Assembly (NCBI GenBank): GCA_036898135.1
Contig: CM072513.1
Location: 15,367,022 to 15,431,021 of the forward strand
Origin: Oncomelania hupensis
Taxonomy: Eukaryota; Mollusca; Gastropoda; Littorinimorpha; Pomatiopsidae
Reading direction: 5' to 3'
DNA: 64,000 bases
Positions 44,550-56,974 of the stretch are shown piece after piece (position 1 is the first letter of the stretch; the number at the start of each line of letters is the position of its first letter). The position numbers and the translations under genes are program-made. The notes beneath the pieces are model-generated. The model did not search any database. It saw only the letters and a program-made list of their open reading frames with translations, and was not told the origin of the DNA.

Positions 44550-46294
44550 AAAAACCTCCTTAAAAAAACAAGTTTAGACAAAAATAATCTAAAGAACTAT
44601 AGACCTGTTTAAAACCTCTCCTTCCTGTCCAAAATCATAGAAAAAATTGTTCTCAAACAACTGTTTGCCTACCTATATGATAATGCTCTACTTTGCCCCA
44701 ACCAGTCTGCCTACCGACCCTTCCACAGCACTGAGACAGCCCTCCTAAAGGTAACCACTGATCTGTTGCTTGCCTTAGATAATGGTAACGTCTCCATTCT
44801 CACCTTATTAGACCTCTCAGCCGCCTTGGACACAGTCGACCACCACATTCTCTTCAACACTCTTCAACACTACTTTGGAATCTCTGGCTCAGTCCTGGCT
44901 TGGTTCCACTCATATCTTTCTGACAGATCGCAAGCAGTCACTGTCGATAGCTGTTTCTCCAGCATAGCAGACTTGGTGTGCGGAGTGCCTCAGGGTTCTG
45001 TTTTAGGGCCGGTGTTATTCACTCTGTACACCAAGCCACTGCTTCTCCTGCTCGGAAAGCAAGCTGTTGAGAGTCAGTCATTTGCAGATGACACACAACT
45101 TTATACATCCATTGCCCCCTCTCTAATTAATTCCACTGTTCAGACTTTGGAGAACTGCATCACAGATATTAAGTCATGGATGACACTAAACAAGCTTAAG
45201 CTTAATGACGATAAAACCGAAGCCCTCCTCATTCACAAGCACAACACCTCCTCCTCACTCTCGCCTCTCCCAATATCGCTTACAGTAGGGACAACAAACA
45301 TTCAGTTCTCATCCTCAGCGAGAAATATCGGCTACATTCTCTCCGACGACATGTCCCTCAACAACCACATCTCCAACGTCTGTCGCTCTGCATACACGGC
45401 CATACGCCAAATCAGCTCCTTTCGCCACTATCTTACAGTCACTGCCACCAAAACCCTGGTCTGCGCTCTCGTCCTTTCTCGTTTTGACTATTGCAACTCT
45501 CTCCTCGCTGGCTCCCCAAAACACATCATTGACAAACTACAAAAGGTTTAGAACTCAGCAGCTAGACTAGTATTCAGAGCAAAGTAACGCGATCACATCA
45601 CACCTCTACTACATTCCCTTTACTGGCTTCCTGTGCAAGCACGCATAGAGTACAAACTCTCTGTTCTCTGCCACAACTTCTTCACAGATTCTTGTCCTTC
45701 CTACCTTGCTGATCTACTGTCTGTCTACTCTCCTTCAAGCACTTTAAGATCTTCTGCTGACATTCGCACACTCAAGGTTCCCGTCACCCGCACTAACACA
45801 TAGGGCCAACGTGCATTCGCTTACTCTGCACCCAAGCAGTGGAATTCCCTTCCCTCCCATATCCGCAACATACAATCAACACAGGCATTCAAAAAGGCCC
45901 TCAAAACCCATCTCTTCAAACTGCATTATTCAGACTGATGTGTATCCCGCTGCCATTCTCTCCTCTTTTGTTTCTGTCTGATCCGTAAGTGTGTGCACAG
46001 CTGTAAATATTTATACTGTTTTCATTTCCTGGGTCTAACCGGGCATATAAATAACTGTGAATAAGTTTTTGCTATTCTATTATTGTCTTTTTTTCTTTTT
46101 TCTTTTTTTTTTTTTTGGGGGGGGGTGTCATTTTTTTACATACTTGTAAATAATAGTTCTTACTTTTACTGTTCCGCCTTTTCGTGTATCGTAGCAAAAC
46201 CGATGTTTGATCGAGTGCATGTATTTTTATGTAATGACTATGTAAAGCGCGGTGAGTCTGGTCGTAGGCTATAGTACCCGCTATATTAAAATCC

Positions 46295-46370
<76 letters not shown>
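44550..46370 (+). mobile_element. CR1/L2-like LINE, 5' truncated, with (TTA)n tail
   Basis: The first readable peptide is LLKKTSLDKNNLKNYRPV, in the reverse-transcriptase palm. The 3' untranslated region (45940-46300) contains ATGTAAAGCGCGGTGAGTCT and ends ATTAAAATCCG followed by a (TTATT/ATT)n tail (46300-46370). The same 3' end occurs in the copy at 58739-59577. The element follows directly on a family E SINE. Confidence 0.85.
44590..45938 (+). pseudogene. Reverse transcriptase of the CR1/L2-like LINE, with stops
   Basis: Order of blocks: NYRPV, then a stop shortly after; LSFLSKIIEKIVLKQL; NQSAYRPFHSTETALLK; LDLSAALDTVDHH (first catalytic Asp); CGVPQGSVLGP; and QSFADDTQLY, the intact FADD active site. 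The longest open stretch is 261 codons (44766-45551). Further stops follow at about 45549, 45584 and 45801 within the C-terminal DHITPLLHSLYWLPVQ..QWNSLPSHIRN region. The endonuclease is missing. The frame is not shifted, so decay is mainly by point mutation. Confidence 0.88.
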
Positions 46371-46371
<1 letters not shown>

Positions 46372-46464
46372 ATAAGTACAGTATCCACAGCACAAACACC
46401 TGGCCAAAAAAAAGAACAAGAGTAGGTACGAAAAGAAGGAAGCAAGAACGGAAGGAAATGAAAT

Positions 46465-46720
46465 GGCACGGACATTAAAGATCCTGACGCTCCTGTCTTA
46501 GACGTTTGAGTGCCGGCTACACCAACACACCCAGAAAGCACTAGGTCTCTTCTCCCCCGTACCGGGTAGCATAGGACTGTGCTCAGTTGTCGGTCAGACG
46601 AGGCGCCAATATGGCGGCAAGTGGGCGCCTCGGGCGGGCTGAGTTAGCTCCAGTATTAGCGCCTTGAGCAGCTTTTGAGCGGGAAAAAGCGCTATAAAAG
46701 AATGAAAGAAAAATAAAGGG
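46465..46720 (+). mobile_element. SINE family F, 5' truncated
   Basis: Starts at ACATTAAAGATCCTGACGCT, has TGTGCTCAGTTGTCGGTCAG and a GCGCCTTGAGCAGCTTTTGA block, and ends GCGCTATAAAAGAATGAAAG. The head is absent. Confidence 0.85.
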
Positions 46721-46897
46721 ACACAAATACAGCAAAATACCGCCCCAATGACAAGTATTAAAAGCCAACTTTATATGGAGGAAGAATCAGAGGAAGAAGA
46801 CGACGAGTATGACGAGGAAGAGGGAGAGAGGGCCGCAAAGTTACAATAACAGGAAGAGTAGGAGGAGGAACAGAAAGGAAGAAGGAGGAGGAGGCGG

Positions 46898-46929
<32 letters not shown>

Positions 46930-47357
46930 GGAGGAGGAACAGAAAGGAAGAAGGAGGAGGAGGCGGAAGAAGAAGAAGAAGAAGAAGAAGAAGAAGAAGA
47001 AGAAGAAGAAGAAGAAGAAGAAGAAAGAAAGAAAGAAGAAGAAGAAGTAGACGAAGTAGGAGGAGGAACAGAAAGCAAGAAGGAGGAGGAGGCGGAAGAA
47101 GAAGAAGAAGAAGAAGAAGAAGAAGAAGAAGAAGAAGAAGAAGGAGAAGAAGGAAGAAGAAGTAGAAGTAGAAGAAGAAGAAGAAGAAGAAGAAGAAAAA
47201 GAAGAAGAAGAAGGAAGAAGAAGAAGAAGAAGAAGAAGAAGAAGAAGAAGAAGAAGAAGAAGAAGAAGAAGAAGAAGGAAGAAGAAGAAGTAGAAGAAGA
47301 AGAAGAAGAAGAAGAAGGAAGAAGAAGAAGAAAGAAAGAAAGGAAGTAGAAGAAGAA

Positions 47358-47418
47358 GATTACATTACATAATTGTTGCTTTAGGTCCAGCGGACTCTTC
47401 CGAGCCAAATCAGGACCG
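47358..47418 (-). mobile_element. Family D mini-insertion inside the GAA domain, copy 1
   Basis: GATTACATTACATAATTG, TTTAGGTCCAGCGGACTCTT and CAAATCAGGACC, ending at the same point as the 58-bp insertion at 18324. The target duplication cannot be read because both flanks are GAA. Confidence 0.85.
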
Positions 47419-47947
47419 AGAAGAAGAAGAAGAAGAAGAAGAAAAATAAGAAGAAGAAAGAAAGAAGAAGAAGAAGAAGAAGAAGAAGAAGAAAGAAGAA
47501 GGAAGAAGGAAGAAGAAGAAGAAGAAGAAGAAGAAGAAGAAGAAGAAGAAGAAGAAGAAGAAGAAGAATGAAAAAGAAGAAGAAGAAGAAGAAGAAGGAA
47601 AAAGAAGAAGAAGAAGAAGGAAGAAGAAGAAAGAAAGAAAGAAGAAGAAGTAGACGAAGTAGGAGGAGGAACAGAAAGCAAGAAGGAGGAGGAGGCGGAA
47701 GAAGAAGAAGAAGAAGAAGAAGAAGAAGAAGAAGAAGAAGAAGAAGAAGAAGAAGAAGAAGAAGAAGAAGAAGAAGGAAGAAGAAGAAGTAGAAGAAGAA
47801 GAAGAAGAAGAAGAAGAAGAAGAAGAAGAAGAAGAAGAAGAAGAAGAAGAAGAAGAAGAAGAAGAAGGAAGAAGAAGAAGTAGAAGAAGAAGAAGAAGAA
47901 GGAAGAAGAAGAAGAAAGAAAGAAAGGAAGTAGAAGAAGAAGAAGAA

Positions 47948-48008
47948 GATTACATTACATAATTGTTGCTTTAGGTCCAGCGGACTCTTCCGAGCCAAAT
48001 CAGGACCG
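47948..48008 (-). mobile_element. Family D mini-insertion inside the GAA domain, copy 2
   Basis: Identical in structure to the copy at 47358, with the same left flank (GAAAGGAAGTAGAAG). It is most likely a product of block duplication, not of a second insertion. Confidence 0.85.
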
Positions 48009-48245
48009 AGAAGAAGAAGAAGAACAAGAAGAAGAAGAAGAAGAAGAAGAAGAAGAAGAAGAAGAAGAAGAAGAAGAAGAAGAAGAAGAAGAAGAGGAAG
48101 AAAGAAGAAGAAGAAGAAGAAGAAGAAGAAGAAGAAGAAGAAGAAGAAGAAGAAGAAGAAGAAGAGGAAGAAAGAAGAAGAAGAAGAAGAAGAAGAAGAA
48201 GAAGAAGAAGAAGAAGAAGAAGAAGAAGAAGAAGAAGAAGAAGAA

Positions 48246-48276
<31 letters not shown>

Positions 48277-48640
48277 AAAAAAGAAAGAAAGGAAGAAGAA
48301 GAAGAGAGAAGAAGAAGGAGAAGAAGGAGAAGAAGAAGAAGAAGAAGAAAGAAAGAAGAAGAAGAAGAAGAAGAAGAAGAAGAAGAAGAAGAAGAAGAAG
48401 AAGAAGAAGAAGAAGAAGAAAGAAGAAGGAAGAAGAAGCAGAAGAAGAAGAAGAAGAAGAAGAAGAAGAAGAAGAAGAAGAAGAAGAAGAAGAAGAAGAA
48501 GAAGAAGAAAAAGAAGAAGAAGAAGAAGAAGAAGAAATAAAGAAAGTAAGAAGAAGAAAAAGAAGAAGAAGAAGAAGAAGAAGAAGAAGAAGAAGAAGAA
48601 GAAGAAGAAGAAGAAGAAGAAGAAGAAGAAGAAGAAACAG

Positions 48641-49099
48641 TAGCCACATCATTATCACAACCCTTTAAACACAGCCGACAAGGTACGAGCTTTTAAAGAC
48701 TCCGTTTTTCTCTTTCCTTTTCCGCCGTCCTCCACTCTAGAGTGGTTTGAAAATTAAATTTTTGAGGGTCCCAGACGAGAAATGATTTTATTCTCCCACT
48801 GGGACAGCCAATCAGTGGACGCGACGCATCATCCTTTTGGCGAATACTGATTATTAGAGACTACAGGAGTACCGCCGAGAGGGAGACTGCATTGGGTCGC
48901 GGTTAGTCTCAACTACTCAGCGCGCGCATCGTGCTTGCGCTAGGGAAAAAGTGAAAACATTGCTAAGAAATTATGGACTAGAAAGCTTGTTCCAGCGAAG
49001 AAGTAAGATGTAGATAGAGACGTACGAAGTGGCTCGTGTTCATTGTACTGTTGATAGGACGATGCAAACGTCGTCAAATATGTTGTTTGTTTCTCCATC
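48641..49099. other. Unassigned sequence with a CCAAT-type site
   Basis: ACAGCCAATCAGTGGACGCG near 48807 is a good CCAAT-box match, and CGCGCGCATCGTGC lies about 110 bases downstream. No frame or start was found. Confidence 0.25.
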
Positions 49100-49295
49100 A
49101 TTGTTCTTTATTAGTATTATTTAGTATTATTTAGTCTTGTATGAGTGTGTCCGCAAGTGGATGGTTGCGCGAAGGTGTGGTTGGCTTTGTTATTGTGTTT
49201 AGTATAAATATGTGTGCCAACATCAAAGTGTATTCCTCGTGATTGTGACCTGGCGAAATAAAGTTCTATTATCTGTTATCTGTTATCTGTTCTTG
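49100..49295 (+). mobile_element. LINE or SINE 3' end with (TTATCTG)n tail
   Basis: CCTGGCGAAATAAAGTTCTA is followed by TTATCTG units, a retroposon-like terminus. No protein remnant was seen. Confidence 0.45.
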
Positions 49296-49437
49296 TTTCA
49301 GTTCTTGTTCTGCACATTTCTATGTCTTTTGTACTATTCAGACTCTTTGTGAGAAGTGTGTGTTGAAGGGGAAATGTGTCGAGTTGTGTGTCATGCTGTA
49401 AAGGTAACCTTTGTTCCGATGACAGTACAAACCGCGG

Positions 49438-49735
49438 ACTAGTCTGTGTACACACGCATATGCATTCCACCGCACGGACTTTAAAGATCCTGACGCTCAT
49501 GTCCTAGACGGCTGAATGCCAACTACAGCAAGACCCCCGTCAAGCACTGGCTTTCTTTCACCGCACACCACCGTCACCATCTTCACTCCTGTCGCCCAGG
49601 ACCGTGCTCAGTTGTCTGAGGCTTTAAAACCGCCCAAGGCAGCAAGTTAGGACCTCGGGTGGTTTACAGTGAGATCCTGTATCGGCCAGCGCCTTGAGCA
49701 CCTCTTGAGGTGGAAAAGAGCTAAAGAAAAACACT
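49438..49735 (+). mobile_element. SINE family F, 5' truncated
   Basis: GTCTGTGTACACACGCATAT, then GGACTTTAAAGATCCTGACG, CGTGCTCAGTTGTCTGAGGC, GATCCTGTATCGGCCAGCGC and GGTGGAAAAGAGCTAAAGAA. Confidence 0.85.
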
Positions 49736-50049
49736 AACATATTTAAAAGATAAAATTGTTCTCCAGCTTCCGCAGTCGGGAACTGAAAATTACGTAACCG
49801 AAACGTCCATCGTAACCTACATGTTGACTCAAAAGTAGGGTTTGTCTTCAGTCCCAAAGTCTTTAAATGCCCGGAGCAAGGGTTCTGTACATGTACTACG
49901 CCATACAACATACAAAAATAATCACAATAATATTTACAAAGCGCTTTTCCTAGTAAGGAACGGGTCAAAGCGCTCCTTCACGTATTCACACGCTCATCAA
50001 ACATTAGTACAATACATACAGAGAATGACTGAGAGCAGGAGAAATCGAA
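49736..50049. other. No recognisable gene
   Basis: Nothing identifiable. Confidence 0.4.
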
Positions 50050-50765
50050 GCGGACTTGAAGACAGGCAGTAATTTTAAAAAAAAGTGATTCCCCACACAT
50101 GCACACCTACACCCCCACCCCAACACACACACAATTACACAATTGATGAGAAAAAATGGAAGAAGCAGTTTGAAGACAGAACAGATCAGGAGAAGGAAGA
50201 CTTTAGAGAAGAGATGAGCTTCGAGGTTTGCTTTGAAGGTGTTGACATTCGGTATGTGGTGGAGAGAAAGTTGATTTCCAGGTAGTTGGTCCAAAGACAG
50301 AAAAAGTTCTAAAACCAACAGAGGACAGTTTGCGGTGGGTATCCCGAAAAGGAGTGTGTCGGATGGATGAAGAACGCAAGTTGCGAGAGTGCAGCGTAGA
50401 ATATTATCGGCAAGGAATGAAGGAGTGGAGCCGTGTAGACGCTTGTAACAGAAAAGACAGGTTTTGTAGAGAATTCTTTGCGGCATGGGAAGCCAGTGAA
50501 GTGAGCGAAGAAGTGGGGTGATGTGGTCAGATTTTTTGGTCTTTTTAAGAATGAGGCGAGCGAAAGCGTTCTGAATGCTTTACAGATGGTGGATGGAAGA
50601 AGCAGGCAGACCAGAAAGAAGAGAGTTTGCAATAGTCAAGTCGAGAGAGAATGAGAGACGTCACAAGTTTAGAATTTGCGTCGAATGTCATATGCTGGGG
50701 CAACAAGAATTCTGGGACTACGCTACCGTTTTTGAACAGGATCAAGGCTTTTGTTGAAGACAATT
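50050..50765 (-). pseudogene. CR1/L2-like LINE C-terminus
   Basis: Minus-strand peptides: KLVTSLILSRLDYCK (about 50600), then YKTCLFCYKRLHGSTPSFLA, LRCTLATCVLHPSDTLLFGI and FKANLEAHLFSKVF. These correspond to the C-terminal region of L2-type proteins, where LSRLDYCN, CYKxLHGxAPSYLAD and FKxxLKTHLF are usual. At least one frame change separates the first peptide from the rest. It differs from the LINE at 44550, so a second L2-like family is present. Confidence 0.7.
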
Positions 50766-50767
50766 GT

Positions 50768-51263
<496 letters not shown>

Positions 51264-52447
51264 ATCAAACTACATTCCACCCCCTCTCCCCCTCCCCCCA
51301 CCTTTTTGTTTTGTTTTGAAGAACGCACTCGTTGCAGCCACTTAATTAAGTCAGGTTCTTCTGGTTCAACCAACTTATAATCTTTTCCTGTTCAGTTATT
51401 GAGGCCGTTAAAAAGTGAACCGCAAACTTTACAACATCGTGCACGTAGGTGACTCTGCTTCCGTCAGGCTTAGTTCGCTTTCTTAAAGTGAGTCTGAGCT
51501 CTTGTTGGTTTTCTTCTTATTTTTACGGTAGGTAGCAATATCCTACACAAGTTTGTTCATCCACAGAATTGAGATGAAAGCTCTTTGAACGGCGGTTAGG
51601 CAGCTTCAAACGTCATCTCTGATAACTCATGGACGTCGCGAACAGACGGAGGCCTCTATGGCGGTCATTGAGCGTCGCTTCAGATTATACGCTCGGACTA
51701 ACTTTGCCCACAAAAGATTAATAAATATAAACATACTATTGGTCTGCTATTAGCTGCTATGTCCCTTAACTGCTGTTACCTCCCTTAGCTGCAGTTACGT
51801 CCCTTAGCTGCAGTGACCTGGGATGTAAACAAGGGAGAAGGTTTACATCCCACGGCTACATAACGTGAAAGGCTGACAGGATTATTTCCCTTCCAAAATG
51901 CCCATTTCAGTGGGCATGACACAGTTTCATATTGCGACCGTGAAATGCGTTCGCCAGAAGAACTACTGCTAAAAGTCTCGGCTCTCTCGACGCTTCTCGT
52001 TAAACCTGGACACAGTTTTCAATTTGCTAAAAAGCGCTTCCCAAAGAATGCGCAACAAGACACGAGAACTGACTTTTCCCGTTGTAACGATATTTTACGA
52101 GATTTCCCAGTGCGCATAACGAGATCACAATGACGTCATGTTTCAAACGAAGTGCCGCCCTTTTTCCGTCTCTTGTCTTTACTTCCTTCGTTAGTCCTTT
52201 CAATTAAAAAAAAAAGTTTGGTATGTGAAGACGAAAGAACAGAAGGTTGAGTCATGGAGTCAAATGTCTTTAAAACCAGAATCCTTTTTTTTCTTTACCT
52301 TGCTTCCGCCCCACCCGTCCTATCCTTCCTCACTCCCCCCCCCCCCCCTCTCCCTCTCTCTCACAGACATAGACACGCGCATTTTGATAACTTTATTACA
52401 ACCCAAACCATAAACTTTAGCTACGCTGTAATGAACTCAGCAAGCAC
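51264..52447. other. No gene; short 20-bp repeats
   Basis: GTCCCTTAGCTGCAGTTAC-like units repeat three to four times near 51763-51826. A C run lies at about 52337-52349. No supported frame. Confidence 0.5.
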
Positions 52448-52521
52448 GCACGCATACACACATACACACACACACTCACACACACCCACACTCACACACA
52501 CACACACACACACACACACAA
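52448..52521. repeat. (CA)n microsatellite
   Basis: CA tract with CT and CC interruptions. Confidence 0.95.
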
Positions 52522-52606
52522 AGTTACGGGTACAAATATTTAATTGAAACTGTCTTGGCCCATTTATTTTACTCAACATATTTTATTTATTTCTTCGGCC
52601 AAAGAG

Positions 52607-52686
<80 letters not shown>
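52607..52686. repeat. (ATC)n microsatellite
   Basis: Perfect ATC array of about 26 units. Confidence 0.95.
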
Positions 52687-52784
52687 ATAGTGGCACTTTC
52701 TGCAAGGAAAACAGACCCTTAACCAAAGAACATGGTAACAATTGGGATTTCAGCCGATTATATTTTTAAAATATTTTCTGTCTG

Positions 52785-52911
52785 AGCAAAAAGAAGAAGA
52801 AGAGAATGAGGATGAGGAAGAAGAACAAGAAGAAGAAGAAGAAGAAGAAGAAGAAGAAGAAGAAGAAGAAGAAGAAGAAGAAGAAGAAGAAGAAGAAGAA
52901 GAAGAAGAAAA
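52785..52911. repeat. (GAA)n microsatellite
   Basis: GAA array with a mixed left edge. The 179-residue frame across it (52742-53281) has polyglutamate plus unrecognised sequence and is not supported as a gene. 52912-53291 is otherwise unidentified. Confidence 0.93.
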
Positions 52912-53291
52912 TTGTCATAATGGTAAAAACATTGGTCATTATTATACTTATGATGTCACAACAGTGGCCGGTCGTAGAGTGATTCTCGATACAAATAATA
53001 CACACATTCCAGTCTTTCGTCACAACTTCGCTCTTGCGTCTCTCATTCCTTCATCTTCCTTCTTTCTGCGTTCCTTCTTCCCATTCCCTCATCCTATCAT
53101 TGTTCTCCGCTTTCTAATCAAAGCAAGGCCATCGTCGCTGATAAAGTTAACTCATTGGACTCGAACCTTTTCTGACCCTGTCGCTCCATCCCCTCTCACC
53201 AATGTCTGGCTGATCACTCTCCAAACAAAGTCCCCGAGGAGAAAAAAAGAAGTTTTGAAGCATGTGGACCTGTGTGCTTAAATCTAAATAC

Positions 53292-53515
53292 TGTACAAAC
53301 TTCGTGAATTTAATATACAAATTCAGTGAAATAATGTACAAACTTCGTGAATTTAATGTACTAATTCAGTAAAATACTGTACGGCTTTATTGAGTGTCGG
53401 ATACAAACCATGGACACTAACGCCATGTTGTATTGTGTCATGTTGTATTGTGTCATGTTGTATTGTGGTGTATTGCACTGCACTGTATTGCAATGTATTG
53501 TATTGAGTGGTATTG
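53292..53515. repeat. 45-bp duplication and TGTAT-rich tract
   Basis: GTACAAACTTCGTGAATTTA occurs at about 53293 and 53337. TGTTGTATTGTGTCA units follow at 53426-53515. Confidence 0.85.
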
Positions 53516-54659
53516 TATAAACTCAGAGACAGGCCAGCCTCACTTTTCTTATCAATGAAAGTATAGCCCAAGTCTCTTCATAGTTTAAAGAAGTACCTTT
53601 ATGGAAGAGATTCTATTATTGAATTCTAAGAATAAAACAGTAAAGAAATAGTTTTTATTCAAATGAAAACCACAATCCCTATTCGAACTGTTTCAGAAGA
53701 AAGTGCTTGCCTACCCATTAGATTAACATGCACGCACACACACACACAAACGAGCGCACACACATACACACACTCACACAACACACTCGCAAACACACAC
53801 ACATACAAAACACTGCTATATATATAAAGTCATCTTGCACAACCAGGACTTAAACGAGTCTACAACTACAAAAAATAAAGAACATAATTATCCCCAAATT
53901 AAAAGTCATGTCGTCTTCGCGCGTCCAAGATCTTATTCCAATTATCTGAACTTGGCAATAAAATGATCTGACTTCATCTTTAGATCTAGCAAACAAACAT
54001 TTACCTAAAATTGGCAATAAAATTACCCGACTTCGCTTGACAAACAGATCAAACATTCTGAAATCAAAAAAGCCTATTCCCAAGTCCCAAACCGTTTCAT
54101 CGTTCTCGCGCATCCAGTGCTTCTAACAAGGCCTAATCTTTTGAAAAAAATAGAAGCTTGGGAGAAAAAAACGAGGAATGGCAGTGGAAGGATCGAGAAC
54201 AAAGAACAAACGAACAGCGACTCCCCCCTGGTATATACTAATTATTGCTGATTGGGAAGAAAGGGGAGGCAACGCGCACAGCGCACGCGCAGCAGGAAGG
54301 AAAATGCTTAAAAACTTGTATTGGACAATGAGAAGCGTTTTAAGTTTTCTTTTTAAATTGTGCAATAGTTGAGGTGGATAAGTTATTGGATAAGGAGGTG
54401 GATGAATGGATGGATAATGGAATAAAGAGAAGAACGGGACGGAATGAGGGGGTGTGTGTGTTGGGCGTGAGAACGAAGAAGAAATGCAAGAAGGAGCCAT
54501 GAGTAGGCCTATTCACTGAAGTTGCTGAGTAGAAGGGGAAATAGGAACAGGAAGATGAGGAGAAGGAAAATTAGGAGAAGACTAGGGAGGCAGGGGGGAA
54601 GAGGAAGAAGCATACGTGGAAAGAAAAAAAGGAAGGACGAAAGAAAATCAGAAAGAAAG
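53516..54659. other. No recognisable gene; weak local duplication
   Basis: TTGGCAATAAAATGATCTGACTTC (split 53950 region) and TTGGCAATAAAATTACCCGA (54010) hint at a diverged duplication. CA-rich sequence lies at 53730-53805. Confidence 0.4.
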
Positions 54660-54669
54660 AAGGAAAAAT

Positions 54670-54701
<32 letters not shown>

Positions 54702-54765
54702 AGAAGAAGAAGAAGAAGAAGAAGAAGAAGAAGAAGAAGAAGAAGAAGAAGAAGAAGAAGAAGAA
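54660..54765. repeat. (GAAA)n-(GAA)n microsatellite
   Basis: GAAA units to about 54705, then GAA. Confidence 0.95.
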
Positions 54766-55337
54766 CAAGAGGCAAGCAAAAAAAAGAAAGAACAGTGCTG
54801 TTAAAATATCTAAAAAATGGGATTGGAAGAGAAAAGACAATTTCTTGAAAGAAGTGCTTAAAGCCTCAATTGGAAGACGAAACGAACAAAAGCTCGGACG
54901 GGCTCCGAAACGAAATGGATTAGATATTTTTTCTCTCCATTCCCGCCACAGCAGGGGGTGATTGGACGAATCTTGGCCACTATGTGAAGTAGGGTAATTA
55001 ACGAAACGAAACTTTGTTTCTCTTTTTTTTTTTTGCCTGTTCCGTTCCAATTTTTTTTAAAATAAACCTCTGTTCTTAGTGAGTCACATAAAGTGAAGAG
55101 CTAATGAGTTGTAAAAACTGATTTTGGTTTGCGCATCTCAACAATCGGAATAAAATGTTAGGAAAAGAACGAAAGACGAACAGGAAGACAAAGGCGGGGG
55201 GCAAAACTAATTATGTCCCTTTTACGGGAAGCAGAATGATTTTACCGAGACGAAGAAATGGGTTCTACATTTAGCATAGCTTGGCCTTTTCAAATTTCGA
55301 AACCAGTGCATATTCCGACCACATTTATTCAATTATC
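54766..55337. other. No recognisable gene
   Basis: Nothing identifiable. Confidence 0.4.
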
Positions 55338-55645
55338 TATTTATTCACTTTTATAGAGCGCGCGTTTCCAGCTCAAGAGCCGCTCAAGGCGCTGACCGAT
55401 ACAGGATCTAACTCACGGCGCCCGAGGCGCCCACTTGCAGCCTTTGGGCGCATAGTCTGACGCCCAGAGGACTGAGCGCATTCCTGGGTGATTGGGGCTG
55501 GAGAGAAGAGGCCTAAAGCGTGCTGGCTGTATTGTTGTAGCCGGTACTCACTCGCCTAGGACATGAGCGTCAGGATCTTTAAAGTCCATGCGACGAAATA
55601 CGTGCGTTTCTCAGACTAGACCTCGGTTTATACTCTCATCCGAAT
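55338..55645 (-). mobile_element. SINE family F
   Basis: Minus strand: CGCATTCGGATGAGAGTATA, GGACTTTAAAGATCCTGACG, a GCGCTCAGTCCTCTGGGCGT block, GATCCTGTATCGGTCAGCGC and a CTTGAGCTGGAAACGCGCG end. It lacks the tRNA head. Confidence 0.85.
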
Positions 55646-55923
55646 GCGAGGCGTGTGCGAGTGGACTTTGAATGGCAATATTGTTGGTGTGATTTTCAAT
55701 GATACAATACAGAGCACGAAGCGAATAGTGAGAAATGTGTAGGTGGGAACTACCACAGATCATTTGTGTGTTAACATTGCTTGTTCGATGCGTTTTCAGG
55801 TTTAAGTTCTGTTTGCTTAGGTATTTAGTTATTGTAAGAAATCCAGGGAGGCAACCATTGTTCTATATCCGTTCAGGTTAATGGTCTCTTTAATGGTCAC
55901 TTTAAGTATTGTGTTGTTTTAGT

Positions 55924-56215
55924 AGCGAGCGTTGTGGCCAAGTGGGCTAAGGCGGGACTAACTTACCTTGTCCACAGGTCAGAAACCAATGGCGCCCGAC
56001 AGGTGTGGGTTCGATCCTGCATCGGAGCGTTATGTTTCTCCGAGAATATTATTTACTTTCGACTCGGGCAACGTCTCGGGGGTTTTCTCCGGGTACTCCG
56101 GTTTGCTCGCCCAGCTTCAAAAATTTAAAGAATTTCTAAAATTTCAACAACAACAAAAATCACAACTAATGTTAGGTAGGTTGGGTTTGGGCGCGCCACA
56201 GGCTGCGACTACGCC
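55924..56215 (+). mobile_element. SINE family G, long copy
   Basis: Head GTTGTGGCCAAGTGGGCTAA (box A) and GGTGTGGGTTCGATCCTGC (box B). Central block GGGGGTTTTCTCCGGGTACT and CCGGTTT, shared with family E. The 3' end reads GTTAGGTAGGTTGGGTTTGG and GCGCGCCAC. An inverted shorter copy lies at 56975. Confidence 0.85.
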
Positions 56216-56974
56216 TTCCACAGCATTAAAATCTAAAAAAAAAATCTAAAAAAAAAATAAATAACAATAAAGCATTAAAATCTAAAAAAAAAATCTATAA
56301 AAAAAATCTAGAGCAAGGGGAGAAAATGTCAAATTGAATCTCATATTTCTACGCCATTTCGAGTTTTAGACCTGTTTGGGCAGTGCCATTTTAATAATCA
56401 ACTAGTAAAGGAAGTCTGCCTAGTCAAAATAGATCTTCAACATTTATAAATCTATAAGTTGGCCTTTGAATAGCCTAAGATTCGACGCGCTGCCTCTTTT
56501 TTGCTCCATTAGACCTTTTTATCGCTTCAAGATTTTAACATAGTCAGCAGGAACTGTCTGTGTTTGTTAATCCAATTGTTCTATTGTCTGTCAGGTTTAG
56601 TCTTGTATTGGATACGGATTAACTGTATTAGAGACCAAGAGAGGTAACTCCTTATTTTAAACATCAGCCATTTTTAGACTACGCGCCCAACGGTTTCAAG
56701 TGGGCGGCACGGGCGACTCGAGTTAGATCCTGTATTGGCCAGTGTTTGCTTTGGAAGGCAGAAAATGGATAACGTATTCACAGTTTTCTGCTATCCTATG
56801 CACCAACGGGAATCCCCTCTATGAAAAATACTTCCGTTTTTTTTTCTCCGCGTGTTTTAGTGAGTTATTTCCAAATATTCAAGAATAATAACATGTGTCA
56901 CTGGCCACCTGTATCGTACCCTCACATATTTTTATTTTTTTTTGCTGCAGTTTATTATCCCTTTCTATCGGCAG
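56216..56974. other. Spacer between inverted SINE G copies, with a SINE F fragment
   Basis: CGCGCCCAACGGTTTCAAGT and GATCCTGTATTGGCCAGTG at about 56680-56745 are a family F piece on the plus strand. ATCTAAAAAAAAA words repeat at 56228-56310. Confidence 0.6.

Larger units (their letters stand above)
46780..48640. repeat. 1.9-kb (GAA)n domain with higher-order repeats
   Basis: GAA units dominate, with inserted islands. GTAGACGAAGTAGGAGGAGG (followed by AACAGAAAGCAAG) starts at 47048 and again at 47650; simpler relatives occur near 46860 and 46928. A family D fragment sits at 47358 and 47948. The offsets of 602 and 590 bases show a duplicated block of about 0.6 kb. Polyserine, polyleucine, polyphenylalanine and polyarginine frames up to 425 residues are repeat artefacts. 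Confidence 0.95.

Noticed and set aside
47381..48658. 425-residue polyserine/leucine/phenylalanine frame and its partners
   Set aside because: Direct translation of GAA arrays.
52742..53281. 179-residue acidic protein
   Set aside because: It starts in a GAA array, and the remainder has no recognisable domain.
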